Positions 1 to 9,770 of a DNA stretch of 64,000 nt are shown here, one piece after another; position 1 is the first letter of the stretch; every line of letters starts with the position of its first letter. The notes beneath the pieces were generated by a model. That model did not search any database. It saw only the letters and a program-made list of their open reading frames with translations, and was not told the origin of the DNA. This DNA comes from Allomyces arbusculus (Eukaryota > Blastocladiomycota > Blastocladiomycetes > Blastocladiales > Blastocladiaceae), in assembly GCA_027604705.1 (NCBI GenBank), contig JADHYV010000056.1, positions 1 through 64,000 on the forward strand, in the 5' to 3' direction. The translations under genes and the position numbers were made by a program.

Positions 1-112
1 CACGCGGTTTGTGACACGCGGCACGGTCGAGGAGGAGCTGACGGCGCGGAGGAGCGATTTGCAAAGGGCGAATGAGGCCGTGCAGGTGGAGGCGGATGCG
101 GTGGAGAATTGA
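1..112 (+). pseudogene. 3' end of a SNF2-family (SHPRH/RAD5-like) helicase gene, copy 1
   Basis: The frame starting at base 2 reads TRFVTRGTVEEELTARR and ends at a TGA at 110-112. This is the segment after helicase motif VI of SNF2 ATPases, where a conserved TIEE-type sequence follows the RxGQ arginine-finger region. The same tail recurs at about 5008-5120, next to recognisable helicase motifs, and at about 6097-6198. The copy is cut by the window edge, so it may be the intact end of a real gene or another relic. It has no frame break within the visible part, unlike the second copy. Confidence 0.5.
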
Positions 113-1677
113 GCGGAAGTTGCGATAGTGTCGATTTAATTAATGTTAGTCGCTTGGAATGTAATGCATCTTTGACCGTGCAATGACAACTGGAGAATGG
201 CCGAACTTGAGCGACAACTTCAGGGCGGTCCGGATGGGAGCAGAGTTCTGACGCTGACAAACCGAGTGCTGAGCTGTTCTCAAAACGCGCACTAGAGACG
301 TGATGCCCCACTGGCTGGCTCAAGACATCCTCTTTGCGCACCCCAGCTCCTTTTTGCAGCAAGGTCAAGCGAAGATTCACATCAAGCAAGGACTGTTGGA
401 TAACAAGTACGAACGCTGACCGCCTCCACCGAGGATCCAGCACCGGGGGTGCACTTGGGGATGGCACTGTACACCCAGCACTGCCTCTAGCTGTACTTTC
501 GCTTTAGCGAGAACAGAACGTTTCGGTCAAGTCGTTACATGCCGATACGGAAGCCATGATGACGATGCAAGAGTCACAGGGCGGCAGCAGAGTTACGCTT
601 TGGGGTGCATGGAATCCCCTCACATCCAACCGTCCCCAGCTCTCCATTTCCCGGGGCACAAACGAACTTTGTCGTTTCGGAAGGGCTGACAGGCGACTCT
701 GTTCGGGCAACCGGCCCCGTTTTGCGACCACCTCGCCCACCATGAAATATTCGCATAATCAAATCGGTGGTGCGGCACGTCAAGCATTGAGGTGACAAAG
801 ACAATGTGGTGGACAGCGATGTCCGATGGCCCGCAACAGCGTCCCTGCCAGAACCCGACACGGAACGTCCCAACCTGGTGGTCAACGTGCAGGTGCATGG
901 CACGAGTTAGTGGGCTTCAAGCAGCCGCATTTCCCCAGCGCTTTGCGTGAGGGCGTGCAAGCTCGAGTGGTTATGGATGGGCAAATTGTGATATACTAGG
1001 GGTGAAGAAACATGGATTTGAGCGGAGCCACGCAGCGAGAGCACATCGTTTTCAGGCTCAGAAAATGAGGCCATACTGGTTGCGATCGACGCTCCCTTAC
1101 TCCTCAAGGATAGCCGTACTTCTGCATATAAACCAATGTTTAGGGTGTTGAAGTTCTCCAGTTCGTATTTTCTGGCAGTAAAAGCTTGTTGGTGGTGAAC
1201 GTCCCTGGCCAAGCTTGGGTTGAGATCTTGGACAAATGGCGGCTCATGTGCAGCTTTGATCACACTCTCACGCAATGTCGCCATTGAATTCAGTTGAGTA
1301 TTTTTTATCTCGTGCCGTCATGCCAATTTGGTCCTCTCCTTGAAAGCGGCCAAACTTGATCCTGTCTGAAGACGAATGCATGATTTGTGAAAGCACTGCA
1401 TGCCGTGAATTCGTACCATCAAGTGGGAACAGCTGCTGATTATGAACAAATGCTGATACGGGCCAAGAAAATGCAATGACGAAATTATCCAAAACAACAA
1501 GCACAATCATCATCAATCCCGGGCGCCAAACAAACGACCCAACAAACTGATGCGGAAACAAGAAGCAAAATGAACAGAGGACCTGTTCCCCTGGCTGGCC
1601 ACCCGCTGGCCTGTGTCCCCCAATCGCCCACTCATCCAGAAACGCCCGCTCGGCACATGCACGCGACATCGATACAA
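113..1677. other. Gene-poor stretch with one duplicated decayed segment
   Basis: No convincing gene is visible. Bases about 120-220 resemble the bases following helicase copy 2 (about 5120-5220), so the 3' flank was duplicated with the tail. Bases about 580-750 are about 70 percent similar by eye to about 5935-6105. On the minus strand both read a related peptide with the pattern PVSP...CAPG, suggesting an old coding remnant. A short plus-strand stretch at about 310-420 reads like coding sequence (a block containing DILFAHPSSFLQQGQ) but ends at a stop and has no clear start. Confidence 0.4.
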
Positions 1678-3903
1678 TCAGCGCATGAACAGCGCTTCCT
1701 CATCCACCACATGCACGTCTAGTCGCGTGCGCTCGACCTTTGTCATAAACAGGTGCTCGAGCTGCGCCTTGAACGATGTCTCTTCCACAAGCTGGGCTGT
1801 GACGACGACCTCGAAATTCGCGATTCGAGGGTCACCGTCATTGTTGCTTTCGCACCCCAAGTCCGAGTCGATGTATTCGTTGGAGTCGCAGACCCATTGG
1901 GCCAACTTGGCAATGCGTTCAACGGCATAATCAATGTCCACGACATGCACGACGCGCACGCGCACCAGGAGTGGTTTTATGGAATGCCAGTCCCAATAAA
2001 AGTGAGTAAGCTCTTCCCAAAACGTGCGGTGGTCGTCATGGTACTCGACATCAAGCACGCTGTCTGGCTCGCTCTCTACCGTAGCGTAAACGCGCTTGAG
2101 CTGCGGTAGCCGAGACATGAGCGAGAGAAAGGGCAGCGCTGCCCATTCGACTGTCAGGTCCTGAACATTGGCGAGAGCAAATGGTGGAACCGTAGCCCCA
2201 TGGTCCAAAATAATGTTACGGATTTGCAACTTGTTCAACTGCGGCAGCGCATCAGATGATAATCCGCCAATCGTTGACGGATTCGCTGAGAGGTCGAGGA
2301 CACTTTCAAGAAGCGGGGCTTGATCGATCCATTCGACAACATTTGGGAGACGCAACCGCTGAAGCCGCGGCATCATGTCAAGAGCAGCACCACTGAGCAA
2401 AACGGCGGTGCTCGATTCAGCATCAATGCTCAAGTCTTCCATCTCTGGCCACGCCATTGGTGGGACATGAACGTAATCGGTGTCGAACTCTGCGCCAACA
2501 ACAAACTCGGCGCGTTGCAAGCGCGGAGTGCGTGCGGTCATGAGCCATTGTGGGCAGCGATTTGACCCCAGAAATGCGAGGTCCGCGAGTGACGAGAACA
2601 TCAGGTTTCCAAGGTCAGTTCCATCGTCAACAATTGAGCAATACTCAAGGCGCAGTGACTTGAGGCATGGAGCTGTGGCAAGGCGAAGCACATGCGAATA
2701 GGTCAAGCAGACTTTGACCAAATCCACGTACGGAATTTGCGGGAGATCAGGAAACGGCACCAAAGAGTCTCCAAGCCAATGCACTTTGAGTTTGCGCAGC
2801 AACGGGAAGCCGCGCGCCTGGCGACCGCCTTCAGGATCTGCAGCTGGAACCAACACATTGAAGGTATCTGGCGTCACCAAAATCTCGCGCAAGAGAGGAA
2901 ATGCGAGCCGCAGCTGGTTGTTGCGTGAGCCCACCACGAGCTTGGAATAAATGCGCAGCGTGTATAAAGTCAAGCAAACTCGGCTGAGGGCCTGAACAAA
3001 GCGAGTATGGACTTTGTGCGCTGCAACCGTCAAACTGCGCAGCGAAGGCATCTCTGGAAGTGTTCTCATGACCTGCCTGCCCGGCAGCGTCACAACAAGA
3101 TTGGTCAGGCTCGGCAACTCAAGAGATGGCAGAAACACCTTGTTGTAGCCCGATGCAACGGTCACCGTCAATGACCGAAGAGCAGGAGCGAGTGCCACAA
3201 TTCCAGGCTCTAAGGACTGTGCAATCACCGGCACTTGCACGTCCAAATGGCGCAAGTTCGGCAGATCAACGGCGAGGCGTGCAAGAAAGGGCGGCAACTC
3301 GTCTTCCCAATGTGGCATCTCGCCACCAGGACACCACTTTGTGATGGCAACCGATCCAACTTCAGTTGGGTCCAGAACCACGGTCATTGCTCTCCCGGAG
3401 TTGTTGACGAGGCAAAAAGGCATAAACGGTTGGTCAGCAGGGCAAGGCACTTCATGGAAGACAGCGGCCAGGACTCGATCATTGAGCCGACTTGCGAAGC
3501 GCAAGTATAAAGGATTATGCGCAGACAATACGGCCATAATGTCAGCCTCTTTCTTCGTCGTAGGTGGTTGCAGCAGCGGGCTCAGTGAATTCTGGCCGCT
3601 GAGTTGCAGAACAACTTCAACGTGCAAATGAACTTCCGCCTTGTCGACGGCTGATCGCAGGGTGTGACAGGTGCGGCGCAGCGCCCGCAAATCGTTTCCA
3701 GCACTCGATGTGGCAACAGGGCAGCCGCAAATGGTGTCGTCTTGCTCGGTCAGGAATTGAATGACGAGGTACAACACTTCGAAAGGGAGGCTGAGCAAAT
3801 TGGTCGTGGACAGTTGCCCATCTTGCAGCCCGCCGGTTCCTGCGTCGCCTGGACCGGCGGCCAGATCTGTTCGATCATTTTGCGGCAAGTCAGGGGCAAC
3901 CAT
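1678..3903 (-). CDS. F-box/leucine-rich-repeat-like protein (family member 1)
   Basis: Intronless frame of 741 residues from the ATG at 3903. The frame is open to 4059, but the extra 52 residues are unlike other family members. Residues 36-51 (LLSLPFEVLYLVIQFL) fit an F-box helix. They are followed by the family hallmark LRALRRTCHTLRSAVD and then roughly 550 residues of irregular leucine-rich repeats (patterns such as LPSLRSLTV, LPQLNKL). The C-terminus has the family pattern of a WELTHFYWDW-like block, then an AVERIAKLAQW helix. F-box proteins usually recruit targets to SKP1-cullin ubiquitin ligases; that role is inferred. Relatives fill 44-64 kb. The gene is head-to-head with a decayed helicase copy, with an inverted repeat between them. 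Confidence 0.75.
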   Translation of the reverse strand: MVAPDLPQNDRTDLAAGPGDAGTGGLQDGQLSTTNLLSLPFEVLYLVIQFLTEQDDTICGCPVATSSAGNDLRALRRTCHTLRSAVDKAEVHLHVEVVLQLSGQNSLSPLLQPPTTKKEADIMAVLSAHNPLYLRFASRLNDRVLAAVFHEVPCPADQPFMPFCLVNNSGRAMTVVLDPTEVGSVAITKWCPGGEMPHWEDELPPFLARLAVDLPNLRHLDVQVPVIAQSLEPGIVALAPALRSLTVTVASGYNKVFLPSLELPSLTNLVVTLPGRQVMRTLPEMPSLRSLTVAAHKVHTRFVQALSRVCLTLYTLRIYSKLVVGSRNNQLRLAFPLLREILVTPDTFNVLVPAADPEGGRQARGFPLLRKLKVHWLGDSLVPFPDLPQIPYVDLVKVCLTYSHVLRLATAPCLKSLRLEYCSIVDDGTDLGNLMFSSLADLAFLGSNRCPQWLMTARTPRLQRAEFVVGAEFDTDYVHVPPMAWPEMEDLSIDAESSTAVLLSGAALDMMPRLQRLRLPNVVEWIDQAPLLESVLDLSANPSTIGGLSSDALPQLNKLQIRNIILDHGATVPPFALANVQDLTVEWAALPFLSLMSRLPQLKRVYATVESEPDSVLDVEYHDDHRTFWEELTHFYWDWHSIKPLLVRVRVVHVVDIDYAVERIAKLAQWVCDSNEYIDSDLGCESNNDGDPRIANFEVVVTAQLVEETSFKAQLEHLFMTKVERTRLDVHVVDEEALFMR

Positions 3904-4089
3904 GGTGCGAATTTCTCTGACTGGGGCGGTGTTGACCCTGACGTGATCGCTACGACCGACTCTGCGACCACCACTGCCACGGGCAAACCACAAATCCAAG
4001 TCAAACGAGACCACCAGGATTGGATTGCCATCAAAATCGAGGGGAAAGTTGTGTGGCATGTTCTTGTCTTTGCCGGCCAGTGCGCACGC

Positions 4090-4214
4090 ACCATGGCAGG
4101 GGAACTAAACAGGGGAGTGACTTCAACGTTACCTGTCACAATCATCTCCATGGTCTCTACTAGCCAGCCTTCAAAGTTGAAATCACTCCCCTGTCTTAGT
4201 TCCCCTGACCATGG
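4090..4214. repeat. Imperfect inverted repeat, arms about 38 bp
   Basis: The left arm at 4090-4127 begins accatggcaggggaactaaa. The right arm at 4176-4214 is nearly its reverse complement and ends in agttcccctgaccatgg. About 48 bases separate them. Each arm carries a CCATGG. The repeat lies between the F-box/LRR gene 5' end and the decayed helicase copy. It could be a small hairpin, the ends of a short non-autonomous element, or an inverted duplication of a 5' leader. Confidence 0.7.
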
Positions 4215-4229
4215 CGGCGGCAGTGTTGG

Positions 4230-5092
4230 CCAGTGGCCCTACCACGACCACACCATGACGCGCACAGCCATCCCATGCCGCGCGACATCCTACAGCGCCA
4301 TCTCGCGTTGCAGCGGGTTTGGCGGCGGTTTTGGTTGCGTACCGGTGCGTGGATTTAGAGTGGACGGCCTTTTATGAGCATACTGTGTGCATGTTGGATA
4401 ACGTGCGGATGGGCCCGCTCTTGATTATGCAGCGAGGGCATGTGTATTGTGGGCCGTGCACGCAGACGATGCTCACGCCGCCAAGGCAGTTGTGCGCGAT
4501 GTGTCGTGGCGATCTCGATGGTGCGGGGGCGATGATGCAATTGATTTTTGCAATCGGTCGACGAACCGATGAAGGAGCCCGACAAAGAGGACGAGGTCGC
4601 TGGCGATGCAATCTATAGCTTGAAAATCAAGGCGCTCGTGCAGTTTGTGCGTCGTGTTGTGCGCACCGACCCAACGGCAAAAATCATCCTTTTCTTGCAA
4701 TTCCACTGGCTCACGGCGCTCATGGCGCGCGCGTTCGAGTTTGGGATCGGCAACGTCAATCTCATGGGCGGCAATGTGATCTCCAAGCGCCGCGTGGTGA
4801 CGCTGTTCCGCAGCGACCCAGACATGAAGGTGCTATTCCTGTCGGCCGAGGACAGCGTCTCGGGTCTGCAGCTGACAGAGGCCAACAACGTCGTGATTGT
4901 CCACCCGTTCTTGGGCGCGTCCGAGGCCATGGCGCGAGCATACGAGATGCAAGGGTGTGCGCGCGCGGTGCGGGCCGGCCAGGAGCGAGAAGTAACGATT
5001 ACGCGTTCGTGACACGCGGCACGATCGAGGAGGAGTTGACCGCGCGGCGGTGTGATTTGCAGCGGGCAGATGGGGACGGGCAGGAAAGGTAG
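4230..5092 (+). pseudogene. Decayed RING/SNF2 helicase (SHPRH/RAD5-like), copy 2
   Basis: The pieces lie in order. A stretch reading RDILQRHLALQRVWRRF at about 4285-4350 is followed by a RING-like region at about 4380-4530 with GHVYCGPC and LCAMCRGDL. Then comes a helicase C-terminal domain at about 4550-5010 with SGLQLTEANNVVIVHPF (motif V) and a degenerate motif VI ending RAVRAGQEREVTI. In the known family this order, RING then HELICc, is typical of SHPRH/RAD5 ubiquitin ligase-translocases. The RING lacks some of its cysteines. The reading frame breaks between the RING and HELICc parts and again at about 5008, where one base is missing relative to copy 1. The N-terminal ATPase half is absent. 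It is a host gene relic, not a working gene. Confidence 0.6.
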
Positions 5093-5120
5093 AACGAGGG
5101 GGATGTGGTGGAGAATTGAG

Positions 5121-6100
5121 GTGACGATGCGATAGTGTGGATTCTGTAGCTGTTGACAGTTTGGAATAGAATGCGTATTTTCTCGTGCATGCATTTCCAA
5201 ACGAACTGGAGTATGGTTGATGAGGACAGACAGACGTTGCGTGCAATACCTTGGGCTGCACGCTTTGACGTTGATCGTTTGCGGTGATCGTTTGGCCTTG
5301 ACTCTGGTCGCTCACAACAAGGACAGCGCGCCACTTGAGAGTCCAATGCGGCGGTGTTTGGAGGTTTTATCGGGTCAGGATGATGGCACGGCACATCAGT
5401 TGTGCACTGGACCATCCAACCATGCCATGGCCGCCCCCAGAGTCTCAAATCGCTCGCTAAGATCTTGGGAACCAGCAACTCATGTCTGTCAACGGTGAGG
5501 ACCCCGTCCGGACTCCGTTCCGGTATTTTGACAAGAATGCTCTGTCCAATTTTTGTGCAGGCCTCTGGTCTTCTTCCAAATTCAACAGCATTCCAGCCAG
5601 CAATCCCAAACACCTGACTTTTCGATAGGTATCTGTAATCTACGGAGCTTTATCAATTATGATGCGGGAGGCGACGCAGATTTCGTCAAGGCGCCTCCGT
5701 GGCCCCAGGTGGGCATCGTCTGAGTTCTGGCCAGCACCAAGCATCAGCGAGCAGTCTTGCCTTATGAGTGGCCATCATCTCATGATCTCCCATTTCACCC
5801 ATGGCACTCCCACTTGACCCATGGCACGCCCATTTATCGACCTTGTGAGTGTCTTAACATTCTCAAAACAGTACCCGCCGATTCGAGGATGTGCGGGGCG
5901 GGAACAAGAACGACGAAAGAAGGGATGTAATGGTTGCGGCACTGCAGTACGCTTACGGGACGCATGAATACCCCAACACTCAATCGTGGCCAGCATTGAT
6001 AGTCCCGGAGCACATATGAACGAATTCGTTGTACATTCCGGGGGGCTGACAGGCAACTCTGCTCGTGCAACCAGTCCCTTTTGCTTGCTGCCTCCACGAT
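5121..6100. other. Non-coding stretch with duplicated remnants
   Basis: No gene is supported. The first 100 bases match the flank of helicase tail copy 1. Bases about 5935-6105 match 580-750 (see that entry). A short stretch ending at about 5730 reads like coding sequence (ADFVKAPPWPQVGIV then stop), but nothing extends it. Confidence 0.35.
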
Positions 6101-6198
6101 ACATTGAGCAGGAATTGACTGCGCGCCGCAGTGATTTGCATCAAGTTCAGGAGGCGGTCGACGGTGTGAATGGTGAAGAGGGTGGGGTGGAGAGATAA
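6097..6198 (+). pseudogene. 3' end of SNF2-family helicase gene, copy 3
   Basis: The frame reads RYIEQELTARRSDLHQVQEA and ends at a stop at 6196-6198. It is clearly related to the tails at 1-112 and 5010-5092, which share the ELTARR.DL core. It directly follows the duplicated segment shared with 580-750, without the helicase motifs that precede copy 2. It lies only about 90 bp from the SEC18 stop codon, tail to tail with that gene. Confidence 0.55.
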
Positions 6199-6290
6199 CA
6201 AGAGCCAATATTCAGTTCGCAAGAGAATGGATCTATAATACATCACGCGCACGTCGCCCCCACTGCCGCCCCTACCAACTTCAACCCCCC

Positions 6291-9028
6291 TCACGGCGCG
6301 ACGCGCGCCTCGTCCAACATGACCGAAATAAACCGCTGCACGGGGTTCTCATCCTGCCGTGCCATTTCCGTGCGCATGAGCAGCTTCTTGACCGAGATCG
6401 ACACGTCGCTGATCCCGGCGCGCGCGAGGGCATCAAACACTTTGGCGTTCTCGGTTTCGTTGAACGCCTCCAAGTGCCTTGTGACGAGCTGCACGTCTTC
6501 GAGCGACCCAACGTTTGGCACGTACAGCTGCGAATTGAAACAGTCGTCCATGTCGAGCTGCTGCAGGACGGCGCGCGACGTGGTCGTCGACAAGATCAGC
6601 AGCTTGCGGCCGGCCGGCGGCGGTTTCTTGAGCAGGACGAGCAAGGTCTGGAGAACGGTGTTGGAGAGCCGCGGACCGATCGGAACCCACTCGAGCAGCC
6701 GCTCGAGATTGTCCACGACGATCACCGACAATGGCGACTTGTACGAGTCGTTGAACACCTTGGCGATCTGCGCGGCCTTGGACGCCTCCGAGTACCCGAC
6801 CATCGACTCGGGCGAGATCAGCTTGACAAACGGGAAATCCGAGGACATGGCCATTGTGGCCGCCAACGCCGTCTTGCCCGCGCCTGGCGGCCCGTGCAGC
6901 AGCACCGACACGAGCGGTGTCCGCGCCGACTCCTTGACCTGCTTGATGAACAGCGCGCCCGACTCGAGAATCGCGTGCGTCGACCCGAACGGCACGATCC
7001 CGTTGGTGACACACTGGCCGAGTTCCTGCTCGGCGGCGCCAAATGCCGCGGGCACTTCCTCAATCGCACGCAAGAAATCCGACCGGTTCACCTTGATATT
7101 GTCCATGTCGGTCGAGACCGCCGCATCGCCGACCTTCACGTGCCGGTTGAACGCAAACGAGGTCGCCGACTTGACGAGCCCGGCAATCTCGGCACCCGAG
7201 AAGTTCTTGGTCAGAGCCGCGAGTTCCTCGAGCTTCACGTCGTCGTCCATCAGTCCGTTCTGCTTCATCTTGGCCGTGTGAATCTTGACAATCTGCAGCC
7301 GCCCGGCCTCGTCGGGCAACGAAATCTCGAGCTTCAACTCCAACCGACCCGGGCGCAGCAGCGCCTCGTCAATCATGTCGAGCCGGTTCGTCATGCCAAT
7401 CACCAAGATATTGTTGAGTTGCTCGACGCCGTCCATTTTCGAGAGCAGTTGGTTGACAATCGAGTCGCCGACGCCGGTCCCGTCGTTTTTCGACCCGCGC
7501 TGCTTGCAGATCGCGTCGAGTTCGTCGAAAATGATGATGTGAAGCCCGGATTCGTCACCCTTTTCGCGGTACTCCTGCTCGGCGGCAGCAAATAGCTTAC
7601 GAATGTTTTCCTCAGACTGGCCGACGAACTTGTTGAGCACCTCCGGGCCGTTCACGATCATCGGTTCCCGCGCATTGAGCATTTTCGCGATTTGGCGCGC
7701 CATGAGCGTCTTGCCGGTACCCGGCGGGCCGTAGCTAAACACATACACGGAATCGAGCGCGTCGGTCTTTTTTACGACCTCGCGAGCTGGAGAGCGTCCT
7801 GAAGTGAACGTACAGCAGAATGCCCTTGACATGCTGAATCCCCAGCTTCTCGACAATCGACGGCGGGAAAATGCGCGACGCAAACGCGCGGCGGAAAATG
7901 GCCGAGAATTCCTTGTCGAGGCCACCGATCCCGAGATCCTCGAACTTGAACGACGGCTGGATGAGCGGGTTGACGGCGGCCTTGCGCGCATCGCCCTGGA
8001 GCTTGAGCTGCGCGTCGCCCGCTTTCGCGAGCCGCACGTCAGTTTGCGCAATTAAGAGGCCGATTTGGGCCGGGGTCGTGGGAACTACCAAGGGGGAGGG
8101 AGGGGAGGGGTCAATTGGAGAGGAGATGCGGAGAGAGGGGATGCGGTGCGGACCGTCGTGCGCGTCGCCGCGCAGCACGCGCTGCATCGAGTCGACGTCC
8201 ATGACGTCCATGGTGGTGGGAGTCAGGACGTAGTTGATGCCGTGGTACTCGAGCAGAAGCGTCTAGATGGTGGCGAGCGGGTTGAGCGAGGGGTTCGTGC
8301 GCGACCCACGCGAGAACGCAGGGATGGCGCACCTGGCCGACGGTGAAAATCTGGTTCAGGAAGTTCTGGAGGGTGGAGAAGAGAGCGAAGGTCAGCGGCA
8401 TGTGCGCGGATGGGAGAAACGGGAACAGGCGCATCTCGTACGTTCAAGATGGTCTTGGCGAGCGCCGACGAGTCGAGCGCTTCGGCGACCTGCTGCCGCG
8501 CGCGGAACGTGTTGATCTGCGGGCACATTCATTCATTCCATTCGGGTGAGCATTGACAAGCGAGCACAAGCTCCAGCGTGCGATCGCGGTCCTAACGGAC
8601 CTCAAACGTGATCGTCGACGCGGCAATCGCCGCACCCGCCGCGAGCGGGTCATAGGGCTGCACGGTCACTTCCTGGTTGAGCGCGAGCGAGGCCCATTTG
8701 CGGTGCAGTGCCGAAGTCCCGATTTCGCCGGGGTTGACGCGCGTGTCGGACCTACATCGGTGCATGCGTGAGCGTTGGAATCGATGGAAAGCCCATGACA
8801 TGCGCTGGCACAAATTCTCACTTGATGGTGAAGACGTAGGCCGAGTTGAGCACGACATAGTGCACTTTGGTGTCGTCAAAGTCGAGGTGCGAGACGATCA
8901 GCCGGTTCCTGGTTTTCCTTGGAGCGTCAGCAACGAATGGCACACGTTGCGATACGGCCGCGGCAGCAACAGTACGTGTAGGCCAGCGCGTCCGAAGGGC
9001 ACTTGCCCACGCGGAGAACTTTAGCCAT
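6291..9028 (-). CDS. SEC18: Vesicle-fusing ATPase NSF/Sec18
   Basis: This AAA+ ATPase disassembles SNARE complexes with alpha-SNAP after membrane fusion on the secretory pathway. Exons on the minus strand are 9028-8976, 8917-8822, 8751-8601, 8516-8442, 8365-8333, 8262-8154, 8084-7814 and 7734-6291. Phases close at every junction and give 743 residues, against 744 in human NSF. If the in-frame 69-nt intron 8085-8153 is retained, it is 766. The N-domain is recognisable from MAKVLRVGKCPSDAL through HRKWASLALNQEV. The D1 ring has GPPGTGKT near residue 265, HIIIFDELDAICKQRGS and the NILVIGMTNR block. D2 has GPPGAGKT near residue 543 and VIVVDNLERL. It is divergently paired with the ABCD4-like gene. 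The first exon, 53 nt, is set by the MAKV start. Confidence 0.95.
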
Positions 9029-9770
9029 GGTGAGAGGATCGGCGCGGCGCGAGGACGAGTACTGGGTCGGAGTTGGGCGCGCAGAGGCGGTCCTTGGCGG
9101 CGCTGGTGGACTTTGGCGGATCGGGGACGAGCGCGGCTGCAGGCACGCGCGCGGATCAAGGGCCGGGACGCACGAGGGTGCGCGGTTCGGAGCAGGGCTG
9201 CCGGGACTGGCGGGCCAAGCGGGGCGGTGGCGGCGCGGTGGAGGCGCGTCGGCGGGAGAGAATGCGCGAGATGCGGGCGCGTTGGTCCAGGGCGGGCGCG
9301 GCGCGCGGGGTGCGGGCAGTGATGGCGGCCAGGCGTGCGGGTCCGTCACCATTCGGGGGTGCGCTGCTCGCCGTCGTTGTCGTCGCGTGGATGGCGGTGG
9401 CCGTGGTGGAGGCGGCACTTTCCGCGACAGGCGGCATGAGCACGCGCGCTGGCTGGAGATGCCACGCCTGTCGCTGAGCAGAGAGTCGCGCTGCAGAGCC
9501 CGCACGCCTGTCTGCGTCCGCAGCAACTGCCTGGCCAAATAGAATCTCGAGCGCGCAGCCCGCCCACCCAACCTGTCGGCACCACCCCGCCTGCTCGACG
9601 ACGACCCCCGCCTGCATCTCTTCGACTTCGACACCAACTTCTCCACGAACGAGCACCAACGCTCGCTCCGCACTGCAATCGCTAGACAGCGCCCTAGACG
9701 GCCTTTCGCGCCCCGATACCTGCCGCCAGTACCCAACCGCACCTGCACCTGCCTGCTCACCAACAACAAC

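Noticed and set aside
6474-7595. 373-codon plus-strand frame over SEC18
   Set aside because: Lies wholly opposite the conserved AAA+ domains and has no recognisable domain of its own.
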